DNA from: Sulfurimonas sp. UBA6792
GTDB taxonomy: Bacteria; Campylobacterota; Campylobacteria; Campylobacterales; Sulfurimonadaceae
NCBI GenBank assembly: GCA_002452425.1
Contig: DKFQ01000132.1
Span: 1 to 13,781, forward strand
Length of the DNA stretch: 13,781 bases
Direction: 5' to 3'
The translations under genes were made by a program, and so were the position numbers. Position 1 is the stretch's first letter, and every line of letters starts with the position of its first letter. This document shows, in pieces, positions 1 to 6,113 of this stretch. The notes below the pieces were generated by a model. That model worked only from the letters and a program-made list of their open reading frames with translations, did not search any database and was not told where the DNA came from.

Positions 1-1409
1 GCCACACTTGCAAATGTTTCGCCTTTTTTTACGGTATCTTTGTAGTGAAGCATTGTATGAGAAAGCAGTGCTTCGGAGAGTTTGTCTAGTGAGAGTGCAC
101 TCTCAGGATTGATAAGCCAAGCCAAAATCATAGAATCCGCAAAAATCTCCAAATCCTCTTCACCTAAAAACTTCATAACAAAGTGTAAATCAAACTTGAT
201 GTTATGCCCAACTACAAGTGAGCCAAATATCTTTCGTATCGCCACTTTTGCCGCACGCTCTTCTATCTGCACGCCCACACCGAGGTAAAAATGTGCGATG
301 GGAACATAGTACGCTTCCGTGTCGTTAAAACAGAAACTAAAACCTACAAGGGTATCTTTTTCATAGTCTAGCCCCGTCGTCTCCGTATCAAAAGCAACGA
401 CGCTATCTCTGCTCAAAGTTGCCAAAACCGCATCAAGCTCTTTTTCATCGGTTAGCAGCTTTGCTTGAAAGTGAACCCCTTTGCTCTTTTGAACTTCAGC
501 TTCTACTTTTTGAACTGCCTCTTGATGCTCCTCTTTTGTTACAACATTTTTTGCCTGCAAAGTTCGCAAAATGGCATTTTGCTCATACTTTACAAGCTCA
601 TCATAGATATTTAAAAAAGGGTTCTCAATATCCATCTTGTACTCTTCAAAATCAAAACTCTCAAACACATTATCACGAAGCGTTACAAGCTCTTTGGACA
701 TGTAGGCAACCTCTTTTGACTCTAAGAGCTTTTTTTGCAAAGCGGCGGGTTTTACGCTCTCTATATTTGCGTATATGGCATCCAGACTTCCATACTCCGC
801 TAAAAGCTTCTGCGCTCCGACTTTGCCTATCCCTTTGACACCGGGGATATTGTCCGCACTATCACCCAAAATAGCCTGATAATCGATAAACTGTTTTGGA
901 TGGATGCCATACTTCTCAAAACAGGCATTCTCATCCATCGTCTGTTTTTTGATAGCATCGACCAAAACAACTTTGCCATCGTCTATAAGCTGAAAAAGGT
1001 CTTTGTCATGTGAGACAACACGTACATCATAGCCCCTCTCTTTTGCAAAATGCACAACGGTTGCTATCATATCATCGGCTTCATAGCCGACTTGACCCAG
1101 CGTTTTGTAACCCATCTTATCTATCCACTCGATGGCTATGGGAAGCTGCATAAGAAGCTCTGCGGGCGGGGGTGTTCTGTGTGCCTTGTAATTTGGGTCT
1201 ATTTGAGAGCGAAAACTCTCCCCTTTTGTATCAATAGCAAAGATAAGATAGTCACTCTCATGCTGTTTTTGAAGAGAGGAGATAAAATTGACAAAACCCG
1301 TCAGCAGCCCTGTTGGAAAGCCCTCTTTGTTTTTGAGGTGTTGGGGCAATGCATAAAAACTGCGAAAGAAAAAACCAAATGTGTCGATAACAGTAACTAT
1401 TTTGTTCAT
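1..1409 (-). CDS. polA: DNA polymerase I, N-terminal part (runs off the left edge)
   Basis: DNA polymerase I fills gaps and removes RNA primers during replication and repair. I translated the minus strand from ATG at 1409 and obtained 469 open codons that continue past the window edge. The first ~290 residues form the 5'-nuclease domain, with acidic metal-site stretches near D9, D60, YEADD (~109-113) and SHDKD (~133-137), and a helix-hairpin-helix LGDSADNIPGVKGIGKVGA (~181-199). A Klenow-type 3'-5' exonuclease domain follows. Its Exo I motif DTETTG starts near residue 341 and its Exo II motif is GHNIKFD (~401-407), so the proofreading residues visible here are intact. The polymerase domain lies outside the window. 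The start codon shares one base with the stop of the upstream HDOD gene (TAATG), which suggests translational coupling. Identification is very secure; only the downstream end is unseen. Confidence 0.97.
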   Translation of the reverse strand, partial: MNKIVTVIDTFGFFFRSFYALPQHLKNKEGFPTGLLTGFVNFISSLQKQHESDYLIFAIDTKGESFRSQIDPNYKAHRTPPPAELLMQLPIAIEWIDKMGYKTLGQVGYEADDMIATVVHFAKERGYDVRVVSHDKDLFQLIDDGKVVLVDAIKKQTMDENACFEKYGIHPKQFIDYQAILGDSADNIPGVKGIGKVGAQKLLAEYGSLDAIYANIESVKPAALQKKLLESKEVAYMSKELVTLRDNVFESFDFEEYKMDIENPFLNIYDELVKYEQNAILRTLQAKNVVTKEEHQEAVQKVEAEVQKSKGVHFQAKLLTDEKELDAVLATLSRDSVVAFDTETTGLDYEKDTLVGFSFCFNDTEAYYVPIAHFYLGVGVQIEERAAKVAIRKIFGSLVVGHNIKFDLHFVMKFLGEEDLEIFADSMILAWLINPESALSLDKLSEALLSHTMLHYKDTVKKGETFASV

Positions 1410-2221
1410 TAAAACGCTGATTGCATGATGCTGTTTATCGACTCTTCTAAAAGCTCCACTTTATAACCCGCATCCTGTGCTATTTTAAGCCCAAAATTGA
1501 TAGATATCTCAGAAAAAGGCTTGTTGATAGAGACGATTGTTTTTACGATTTTTAAAGCTGTTGCAAACTCTCTAATCTCCTCAGGAGCGGCAGAAGGCGC
1601 ATCTGAGTAGCGAATCATCTCAATAAACTCCTCATCAAATCCCCAGTGCTGAAAAACAAGTGCAGTCACTTCGCCACATGTAGCGCTTACATAAGCTTTT
1701 TCTACCATTGATAGGTTGTTAGAGTTCTCTACTTCACTCGCAAAACTAATCGCCTCATCATTTTGGATGACTTCACTGGCGATAAGTATCTTTCCAGTCT
1801 CCTGCAAAAACGCTGCCAGATAGAGTTTTTCAGCCTTGTTTCTATCGACTTTTTTATACCAGTTAAGTATTAGGGCAGCTTGTAGCGAAGAGATACGAGC
1901 AAACTCATCCGATGTGACTTTATAAGGCTGCATATCGACGTTAAGGAGTTTTCGTATGGAGTTTCCTATGGCGATTGAGCGTGTCATGCTCATCCCAAAA
2001 AGAGAGACTGCCTGTGCCGCATTTTTGATTTCACGACCAAAACCATAAAGCGGAGAGTTTGCAATTTTTAAGATATTTGCAACAATCATAGGGTCATGCT
2101 CAATCGCATTTCCCATATCTTTGATGGTAGAATTTTCATCAGCATAAATTTGATTGATTTTTACAATTGTCGAAGAGAGCGGAGGAAGCGCTTTAATGTT
2201 GTCAATAATAGAACTTTTCAA
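1409..2221 (-). CDS. HDOD-domain protein (non-catalytic HD-related regulator)
   Basis: HDOD proteins are HD-superfamily relatives that generally lack the metal-binding HD pair and act as signalling or regulatory modules. Here residues ~5-200 carry family hallmarks: ALPPLSSTIVKI, an EHDPMIVANILKIANSPLYG segment, and the SLFGMSMTRSIAIG helix. Where true HD enzymes read LLHDIGK this protein reads FLQETGK, so hydrolase activity is unlikely. I choose the TTG at 2221 (270 aa), because AGAGG lies 8 nt upstream of it and a TATAAT box overlaps the longer in-frame ATG at 2248 (279 aa). No second output domain is visible. The gene overlaps polA by one base and seems co-transcribed with it. The family call is secure, but the regulated process is unknown. 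Confidence 0.88.
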   Translation of the reverse strand: MKSSIIDNIKALPPLSSTIVKINQIYADENSTIKDMGNAIEHDPMIVANILKIANSPLYGFGREIKNAAQAVSLFGMSMTRSIAIGNSIRKLLNVDMQPYKVTSDEFARISSLQAALILNWYKKVDRNKAEKLYLAAFLQETGKILIASEVIQNDEAISFASEVENSNNLSMVEKAYVSATCGEVTALVFQHWGFDEEFIEMIRYSDAPSAAPEEIREFATALKIVKTIVSINKPFSEISINFGLKIAQDAGYKVELLEESINSIMQSAF

Positions 2222-2229
2222 AGGAGACA

Positions 2230-2234
2230 CCTCT
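2230..2234 (-). promoter_or_regulatory. Ribosome binding site that decides the HDOD gene start
   Basis: AGAGG on the minus strand sits 8 nt before the TTG at 2221. Nothing comparable precedes the ATG at 2248, where the upstream sequence is an A/T-rich run. Confidence 0.55.
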
Positions 2235-2246
2235 TTTTTTCTAATC

Positions 2247-2252
2247 ATTATA
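2247..2252 (-). promoter_or_regulatory. Probable -10 box for the HDOD-polA transcript
   Basis: A perfect TATAAT on the minus strand lies in the short gap between the stop of the membrane-protein gene (2271) and the HDOD gene. Transcription would begin near 2240, leaving about 20 nt of leader before the TTG at 2221. No clear -35 is visible, which is common in Campylobacterota sigma-70 promoters. The box overlaps the alternative ATG at 2248 and so argues against it. Confidence 0.5.
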
Positions 2253-2270
2253 ACAAACTATATATTAAAA

Positions 2271-2984
2271 CTATTTACTGTGACATTCACTCAATGTTTT
2301 ATCGGCTCTTGCTAGAAAGTCATACCCGTTGTAAATTGTATATATCCCATAAAGTACGACTGCAAACGAAGAGAGGCTTACCATCATGTTTCTAAAACTT
2401 GTAGCGCGTGAGAGCGAAGCTAGAAACCCGAGTCCAAACATGGCAGGGATAGTACTTAGACCAAACACCATCATAACCAGTGCGCCATAAAACGGACTTG
2501 CCGTACTTGCGGCAGTTATGGCAAAAAAATAGACAAATCCGCATGGTAAAAGACCATTGAGCATGCCAAGAGTGAAAAAACTCATATTTGATTTGGAGTG
2601 TAAAACACGTTTAAAGAGATTTTTATAGGTGTTTGAAGATGAAAAGGAGTGTTCTATAAGCGTTAAAAATTTTATCTTCCCCATTAACGAAAGCCCCGCT
2701 AAAACCATAGCAACACCTGCTATAAGAAGCAGCACACCGTTTGCAGTGTTGCTAAAAGTAACAACACCGCCAAGCGCGCCAAAGATAGCCCCAAGTATGG
2801 TATATGTAAAAACTCTGCCAAATGAGTAGAGCAGATGTGCGACACTTTGTGAAACTTTGGAACTCTCCGGGTCGATTTTTATAGTCGAGTATGCCAAAAC
2901 AATCCCGCCACACATCCCTATGCAGTGCCCAAAAGAGCCTAAAAATGCGATAGTGACGATGGTTAAAAGATTGACTGTTTCCAA
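2271..2984 (-). CDS. DsbD_2 / TauE-SafE-like integral membrane protein
   Basis: A 237-residue polytopic inner-membrane protein with about six hydrophobic segments. It has two conserved signatures: GHCIGMCGG (residues 19-27) in the first membrane helix and LLPCG (145-149) in a later one. Paired Cys/Met/His in membrane helices is typical of the cytochrome-c-biogenesis-like DsbD_2 family, often annotated as sulfite exporter TauE/SafE. Members near cbb3 oxidase or copper genes are thought to handle copper or thiols. The C-terminus ends in a short tail with Cys-His. The start is a TTG at 2984, with AGAGTAG just upstream inside the end of the preceding gene. The gap to the NosL-like gene is only 5 nt, so the two are very likely co-translated and may act together in copper supply. 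The family is fairly secure; the substrate is inferred. Confidence 0.82.
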   Translation of the reverse strand: METVNLLTIVTIAFLGSFGHCIGMCGGIVLAYSTIKIDPESSKVSQSVAHLLYSFGRVFTYTILGAIFGALGGVVTFSNTANGVLLLIAGVAMVLAGLSLMGKIKFLTLIEHSFSSSNTYKNLFKRVLHSKSNMSFFTLGMLNGLLPCGFVYFFAITAASTASPFYGALVMMVFGLSTIPAMFGLGFLASLSRATSFRNMMVSLSSFAVVLYGIYTIYNGYDFLARADKTLSECHSK

Positions 2985-2989
2985 ATTTT

Positions 2990-3493
2990 CTACTCTTTAA
3001 CTAACTGTTTTTTTATAAGCGGATTGCGCAGTGTCTCGCCACGCAGAACTCTAAGACGCATTGTAGCAAAATCTATATGCCCATCGCTCTTTTTTTTGTA
3101 CGCTCCAAACCCATATCCCATCGGAGTATCGTCATTTGTGGAGTAAAATGCCTCTCTTGCATCTATCCACTCTTTTGTGTCCCTGCTCATCACCCAGACT
3201 TTTGCACTCTCTTGAAACTCTTTGCTCTCAAGCCATTTTATCATACCACCGTGGTCATGAAAAAACCAGCTTTTTCCGCTTTTGCTTATCACTTGAGAGG
3301 CATCTTTTAACTCATCAATCACCATACCGCAATCGCTGTCTTGAAAAAGACCAGCTTGCATCTGAATCGGGAGCTGTTTTACGTTTCCCTCTTGAACGAC
3401 AACCATTCTCTTTGAAGATGCCAAAAAAAGAAAGATAGATAAAAGCAACAACGCAAAAACAAAGACAAAAAATAATGAGGCAATTTTTTTCAT
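2990..3493 (-). CDS. NosL-like membrane-anchored copper-binding protein
   Basis: NosL proteins bind Cu(I) and help assemble copper enzymes such as N2O reductase. This 167-aa protein (from ATG 3493) has a hydrophobic N-terminal anchor at residues ~5-25 rather than a lipobox. It then shows the family core: DSDCGM (52-57, putative Cu ligands Cys55 and Met57), FFHDHGGM (77-84), EWIDAREAFY (108-117) and TPMGYG (123-128). A TTG at 3505 could add four residues (MRVV), but the ATG followed by Lys-Lys and the anchor is the more ordinary start. It is followed after 5 nt by the DsbD_2-like gene. No nosZ is in the window, so the client could equally be cbb3 oxidase. The family call is good; the client enzyme is inference. 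Confidence 0.82.
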   Translation of the reverse strand: MKKIASLFFVFVFALLLLSIFLFLASSKRMVVVQEGNVKQLPIQMQAGLFQDSDCGMVIDELKDASQVISKSGKSWFFHDHGGMIKWLESKEFQESAKVWVMSRDTKEWIDAREAFYSTNDDTPMGYGFGAYKKKSDGHIDFATMRLRVLRGETLRNPLIKKQLVKE

Positions 3494-3549
3494 AACAACT
3501 CGCAATCTTAAATTAAATTGAATTTTACACCCTTTTTGTTACATTTGTG
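3494..3549 (-). promoter_or_regulatory. AT-rich intergenic gap upstream of the NosL-like gene, possible promoter
   Basis: This 56-bp gap separates the HD-domain gene stop from the NosL-like start. It contains TAAAAT (minus strand, 3522-3527), which could be a -10 box giving a ~22-nt leader. There is no recognisable -35 and no terminator hairpin, so read-through from the upstream genes is also possible. Confidence 0.25.
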
Positions 3550-4026
3550 TTAGTTTCTTCTTTTCTTCCCTTTGCCCAAATCATCATAACTCATAAAAAG
3601 CGCTACATCTTTTTTGAACTCTTCACTCAAACCATCCCAAATCTTTTTTTTACGTTCATAGCGACCAAAATCTTCTGTTTTACTCTTTTGTATATCACGA
3701 ATAAGATAGTGATACCGCACCAACTCTTTCGTATAAGAGCTTATAAACTTCCAATCTTTGATGATTTGATAACTTCTCTCTTCATGGTCGGTGAAGCTAT
3801 ACTCTTCAAACTCTCTATCCTCTTCATCTTTTTGAAATGCACAAGATGGCTTGCCTATATCGTGCAACAATCCTGCCGCCAAAAAACGGAACTCTCTTGC
3901 TCTTAAGATATGATAAACCACGCGAAGCGTATGGAGCAAAACCCCGTGCTGATGCCACTTGTTTTGTACAAAAAAGAGCGACTTTAAAAAAGGTATTGAA
4001 AAGAGTGGATTGTTGGTTTCATTCAT
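3550..4026 (-). CDS. Stand-alone HD-domain protein (putative metal-dependent phosphohydrolase)
   Basis: A 158-aa protein with an apparently complete HD metal site: His32 in VLLHTL, His55-Asp56 in LLHDIGKP, His81 in FTDHEERS, and a later Asp pair near 148-149. The combination HDIGKP followed by F-x2-HE-x-S resembles the HD domain fused to CCA-adding or poly(A) polymerases, but no nucleotidyltransferase domain is present here. Substrate is unknown. I start at ATG 4026 because it makes an ATGA overlap with the recombinase stop and has AAGAGA a few bases upstream. A longer in-frame start at 4053 would run into the recombinase gene without that support. The C-terminus is very basic (GKGKKRRN). The domain call is secure; the function is not. 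Confidence 0.8.
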   Translation of the reverse strand: MNETNNPLFSIPFLKSLFFVQNKWHQHGVLLHTLRVVYHILRAREFRFLAAGLLHDIGKPSCAFQKDEEDREFEEYSFTDHEERSYQIIKDWKFISSYTKELVRYHYLIRDIQKSKTEDFGRYERKKKIWDGLSEEFKKDVALFMSYDDLGKGKKRRN

Positions 4027-4850
4027 AGTTTCTCTTTTGCCATAGGGTGACAAGCCTCAATGGTCTCTTTTAAGTCCTGCTTTTGTATGTGGGTGTATAT
4101 TTGAGTAGTTAGAAGCGAAGCGTGCCCCAAAAGCTCTTGAACAACACGCAAGTCAGCGCCCCCTGCGATAAGCGACGTTGCATAAGAGTGACGTAGCACA
4201 TGGGGTGAGACACCTAGATACTTTTGTGTTATCTTATAGGCGAAGATGCGGCTTAGTCGCTCGCCTTTATAGTTTTGCCACACAAACGTTTTCTCATTTT
4301 TTGCCTCGTTTATATAAGCATCAATCGCTTTTTTTGCAACTGAGGCGATTGGAACAATGCGCTCTTTTTCACCCTTTGCATGCCTGATATGGAGCCACTC
4401 ACCCTCTATATCTTCCCTTTGCAGAGCCAAACACTCACTTATCCTCGCTCCCGTTGCATACAAAAAAAGTATCAGCGCATAGTCACGAAGACCGATAACA
4501 GAGCTTCTATCTATGAGAGCAAGCGCGTTTTGTATCTGCGCAAATGGGAGAAATTTTGGGAGGAGTTTAGGAATTTTTGAAAATTTGAGCTTTGTTTTCT
4601 CCTCTACAAATTGGCTTTTATAGCAAAAATCAAAAAAAGCATTGATGGAGGAGAGTTTACGGTTGAGGGTTCTTTTGTTTTTATATCTGTTTAAAAGTTC
4701 AAAGAGGGTGTTTGTATCGAGTTTGATAAGAGGTCTTTGCAGTGCATCCTCCAAAGCTTCAAGATCGCTTTTGTATGCACTGACACTTTTTTTACTCAAA
4801 GCTCTTATAACGGTTATATACTCTATAAAAGCTTCAAGCTCTTTGGACAT
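4023..4850 (-). CDS. Tyrosine recombinase of XerC/XerD size class
   Basis: Tyrosine recombinases cut and rejoin DNA through a phosphotyrosine intermediate. From ATG 4850 the protein is 275 aa: a SAM-like core-binding domain (~1-85) and a catalytic domain (~100-265). The full active site is visible: Arg136 (TGARISE), Lys159 (HAKGEKERIVP), His217 and Arg220 (HVLRHSYA), His243 (LLGHAS) and Tyr252 (IYTH). It is therefore probably active. Its length fits XerC/XerD rather than the ~350-residue XerH of Helicobacter and Campylobacter, so I give no symbol. An in-frame ATG at 4865 adds five residues but lies inside the inverted repeat of the adjacent element. ATG 4850 is two bases from the repeat edge and has no clear Shine-Dalgarno, perhaps because the element displaced it. 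The gene overlaps the HD gene by 4 nt. Chromosome dimer resolution or another site-specific event is plausible. Confidence 0.88.
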   Translation of the reverse strand: MSKELEAFIEYITVIRALSKKSVSAYKSDLEALEDALQRPLIKLDTNTLFELLNRYKNKRTLNRKLSSINAFFDFCYKSQFVEEKTKLKFSKIPKLLPKFLPFAQIQNALALIDRSSVIGLRDYALILFLYATGARISECLALQREDIEGEWLHIRHAKGEKERIVPIASVAKKAIDAYINEAKNEKTFVWQNYKGERLSRIFAYKITQKYLGVSPHVLRHSYATSLIAGGADLRVVQELLGHASLLTTQIYTHIQKQDLKETIEACHPMAKEKL

Positions 4851-4851
4851 T

Positions 4852-4879
4852 ATACCAAATGCCATTAACTAGTTATACG
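4852..4879 (+). repeat. Left terminal inverted repeat of the cloverleaf element
   Basis: A 28-bp arm, perfectly complementary to 5087-5114. It contains the small palindrome TAACTAGTTA. Its outer edge is two bases from the recombinase ATG at 4850. Confidence 0.93.
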
Positions 4880-4884
4880 CTAAA

Positions 4885-4978
4885 CGATTGTATTGTATGT
4901 CAATGCGAGGCGCAAATTTGCAGGAACTACTAGTAGTTTCAAGAAGTTGCAACGAAACAGTGGCGTACAATACAATCG
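4885..4978. repeat. Internal 94-nt hairpin module 1
   Basis: The outer 13 bp pair perfectly (4885-4897 with 4966-4978). With G.U pairs allowed on the plus strand, pairing extends to 4905/4958 with one A-G mismatch at 4903/4960. Inside are the palindromes GCAAATTTGC (4912-4921), AACTACTAGTAGTT (4925-4938) and GTTGCAAC (4946-4953). Confidence 0.85.
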
Positions 4979-4987
4979 CCCTTCGGG

Positions 4988-5081
4988 TAAAAGAGAAGCT
5001 ATCATCTACTTCGTTGTATCTTTTTGGATTAACCAGTTAGTCCTGCAAAGATACGCCTCATAGCTAATAGCTTCTCTTTTA
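4988..5081. repeat. Internal 94-nt hairpin module 2
   Basis: The outer 15 bp pair perfectly (4988-5002 with 5067-5081). A second stem pairs 5016-5023 with 5047-5054 (8 bp). It is followed by a further short stem, 5026-5033 with 5036-5043, including one G.T pair. The length equals module 1 although the sequence differs. Confidence 0.85.
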
Positions 5082-5086
5082 TTTAT

Positions 5087-5114
5087 CGTATAACTAGTTA
5101 ATGGCATTTGGTAT
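5087..5114 (-). repeat. Right terminal inverted repeat of the cloverleaf element
   Basis: A 28-bp arm, perfectly complementary to 4852-4879. Its outermost base is the last base of the lipoprotein TAA stop codon (5114-5116). Confidence 0.93.
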
Positions 5115-6109
5115 TACTTCTCTACTGAAATATACTCATCATGAACAAAAAAGATTTTATCATCGATATAAACATACCCATCTTCGACATCCGCTTCATA
5201 GACACTGTATGATGACAAATCTTTTGGCATCTCTATCAAATACCCCTCTTTTTCTAAGGCATAAAGCTTATCGCCGCTTACAACAAGACCTAAGAAGTGT
5301 GCAAATGGAAACTTTAACTTCGCATTTTGTTTCAAATCAGAGGTTAAAGAGAGTATCTCTCCCTGTTTTGTAGCAACGTAGAGAGTCTTATCATCTGCAA
5401 TAACCCCTCGTATATCGTAAGGAGCACGTGCCTCTTCTTGTGAAAGAGAGAGGATCTTGTGCGCTGTCGCTGCAATAATTTTATTATCTACAAGACTAAA
5501 ATAGATTACGTTGTTAAAATGCTCTTCACTGCTTACTATAATCGTGCGCAATCTCTTTTTTGTCTGTGTGTTGACAATGACAACTTTTCCATCCAGTGTT
5601 GCAAAAATCACCAAATCATCCCTAAAATAGGGTTTTACTAATTTTGAATTGACTACGATTGGAGGATTGCCCTGCTCTTTTAAAAGCAGTGTTTTAGATG
5701 CAAGTGAGTAGAGCACCATCTCATTATCTGCGAACAAAACAGCAAGCATGTCGCCGTTGAGGCTTGCGGTAGCAACTGTTTTTTTGAGGTTCAATCTCTC
5801 TACTTTTTTGCCCTGAGTGCTTTGCAAAGTTATATTGCCATCAATGTTGGAGCTTAAAACCCATCCATCGCTAAAGCCTAATAGTTTTTCATCTTCTGCG
5901 ATAGTAATATCGAGAACTTTGCCACCAGCAAAAACTTTTCTTTTATCCACTAAAGCAGCATCTTGTGAAACAGCATTGATAACAACATCGCTATTTCCAC
6001 TGTTTTTCCAGTTATCAACAACTTTTACAGGCTTGTAAACCTCTTTGGAGCTACACGCGCTCAAGAGAATGATACTAAATGATATGAGTATAAGAGATAA
6101 TGTTTTCAA
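5114..6109 (-). CDS. BamB-like beta-propeller lipoprotein
   Basis: A 331-aa predicted lipoprotein. The N-terminus is a signal sequence ending in the lipobox LSAC, with the lipidated Cys at residue 19 followed by Ser. The rest has repeated short beta-strand units (for example GKVLDITI, GKVVIVNT, KTLYVATKQGEILSL and DKLYALEKEGYLIEM). These recall the PQQ-like propeller blades of BamB, a partner of the BamA outer-membrane assembly machine. It lies 4 nt after a YfgM-like gene, matching the yfgM-bamB order of Gammaproteobacteria and supporting the assignment. The start is a TTG at 6109, with GGAGTG about a dozen bases upstream within the previous gene's last codons. The stop codon touches the inverted-repeat element. 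The lipoprotein call is firm; BamB-equivalent function is inference. Confidence 0.75.
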   Translation of the reverse strand: MKTLSLILISFSIILLSACSSKEVYKPVKVVDNWKNSGNSDVVINAVSQDAALVDKRKVFAGGKVLDITIAEDEKLLGFSDGWVLSSNIDGNITLQSTQGKKVERLNLKKTVATASLNGDMLAVLFADNEMVLYSLASKTLLLKEQGNPPIVVNSKLVKPYFRDDLVIFATLDGKVVIVNTQTKKRLRTIIVSSEEHFNNVIYFSLVDNKIIAATAHKILSLSQEEARAPYDIRGVIADDKTLYVATKQGEILSLTSDLKQNAKLKFPFAHFLGLVVSGDKLYALEKEGYLIEMPKDLSSYSVYEADVEDGYVYIDDKIFFVHDEYISVEK

Positions 6110-6113
6110 AATA

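Larger units (their letters stand above)
4852..5114. mobile_element. 263-bp non-coding cloverleaf-like palindromic element (MITE-like or structured RNA)
   Basis: The whole intergenic space between the lipoprotein stop and the recombinase start is one nested palindrome. Terminal inverted repeats 4852-4879 and 5087-5114 match perfectly over 28 bp. After one mismatch (4880/5086) pairing continues for 4 bp (4881-4884 with 5082-5085). Inside are hairpin module 1 (4885-4978), a 9-nt CCC-TTC-GGG mini-hairpin (4979-4987) and hairpin module 2 (4988-5081). Each module is exactly 94 nt. The parts abut with no unpaired bases, giving a four-way junction symmetrical about position 4983. No convincing coding region lies inside. 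TA dinucleotides at 4853-4854 and 5112-5113 could be a target duplication, but they are also part of the repeat match, so this is not decisive. The architecture is seen directly; mobility or RNA function is inferred. I do not recognise the family. Confidence 0.75.

Noticed and set aside
419..838. 139-codon open frame on the plus strand
   Set aside because: It lies antisense inside polA, has no ribosome binding site, and its composition (Leu/His/Ser rich) is what the complementary strand of a coding gene gives.
1050..1412. 120-codon open frame on the plus strand
   Set aside because: It is fully antisense to the polA 5'-nuclease region, whose motifs are unambiguous.
4849..4857. Perfect extended -10 (TGGTATAAT, minus strand) at the element edge, as a promoter for the recombinase
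   Set aside because: Transcription would start near 4842, inside the coding region after the ATG at 4850, and no good in-frame start follows soon. It may be an accidental product of the junction.
4851..4865. Five-residue extension of the recombinase from the ATG at 4865
   Set aside because: These codons lie within the inverted repeat, have no ribosome binding site, and extend past the natural N-terminus of the core-binding domain.
4852..4900. dif-like recombination site next to the recombinase gene
   Set aside because: TAACTAGTTA and AGTTAT resemble fragments of Xer sites, but the paired ~11-bp arms with a 6-8 bp centre expected for dif or difH are not present.
4852..5114. Riboswitch or CRISPR array
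   Set aside because: There are no regularly spaced direct repeats, and the structure does not match riboswitch consensus patterns I know; its symmetry around 4983 is that of an inverted-repeat element.
5101..5373. 90-codon open frame on the plus strand starting in the right inverted repeat
   Set aside because: It runs antisense through the C-terminal part of the lipoprotein gene and shows no protein-like features.
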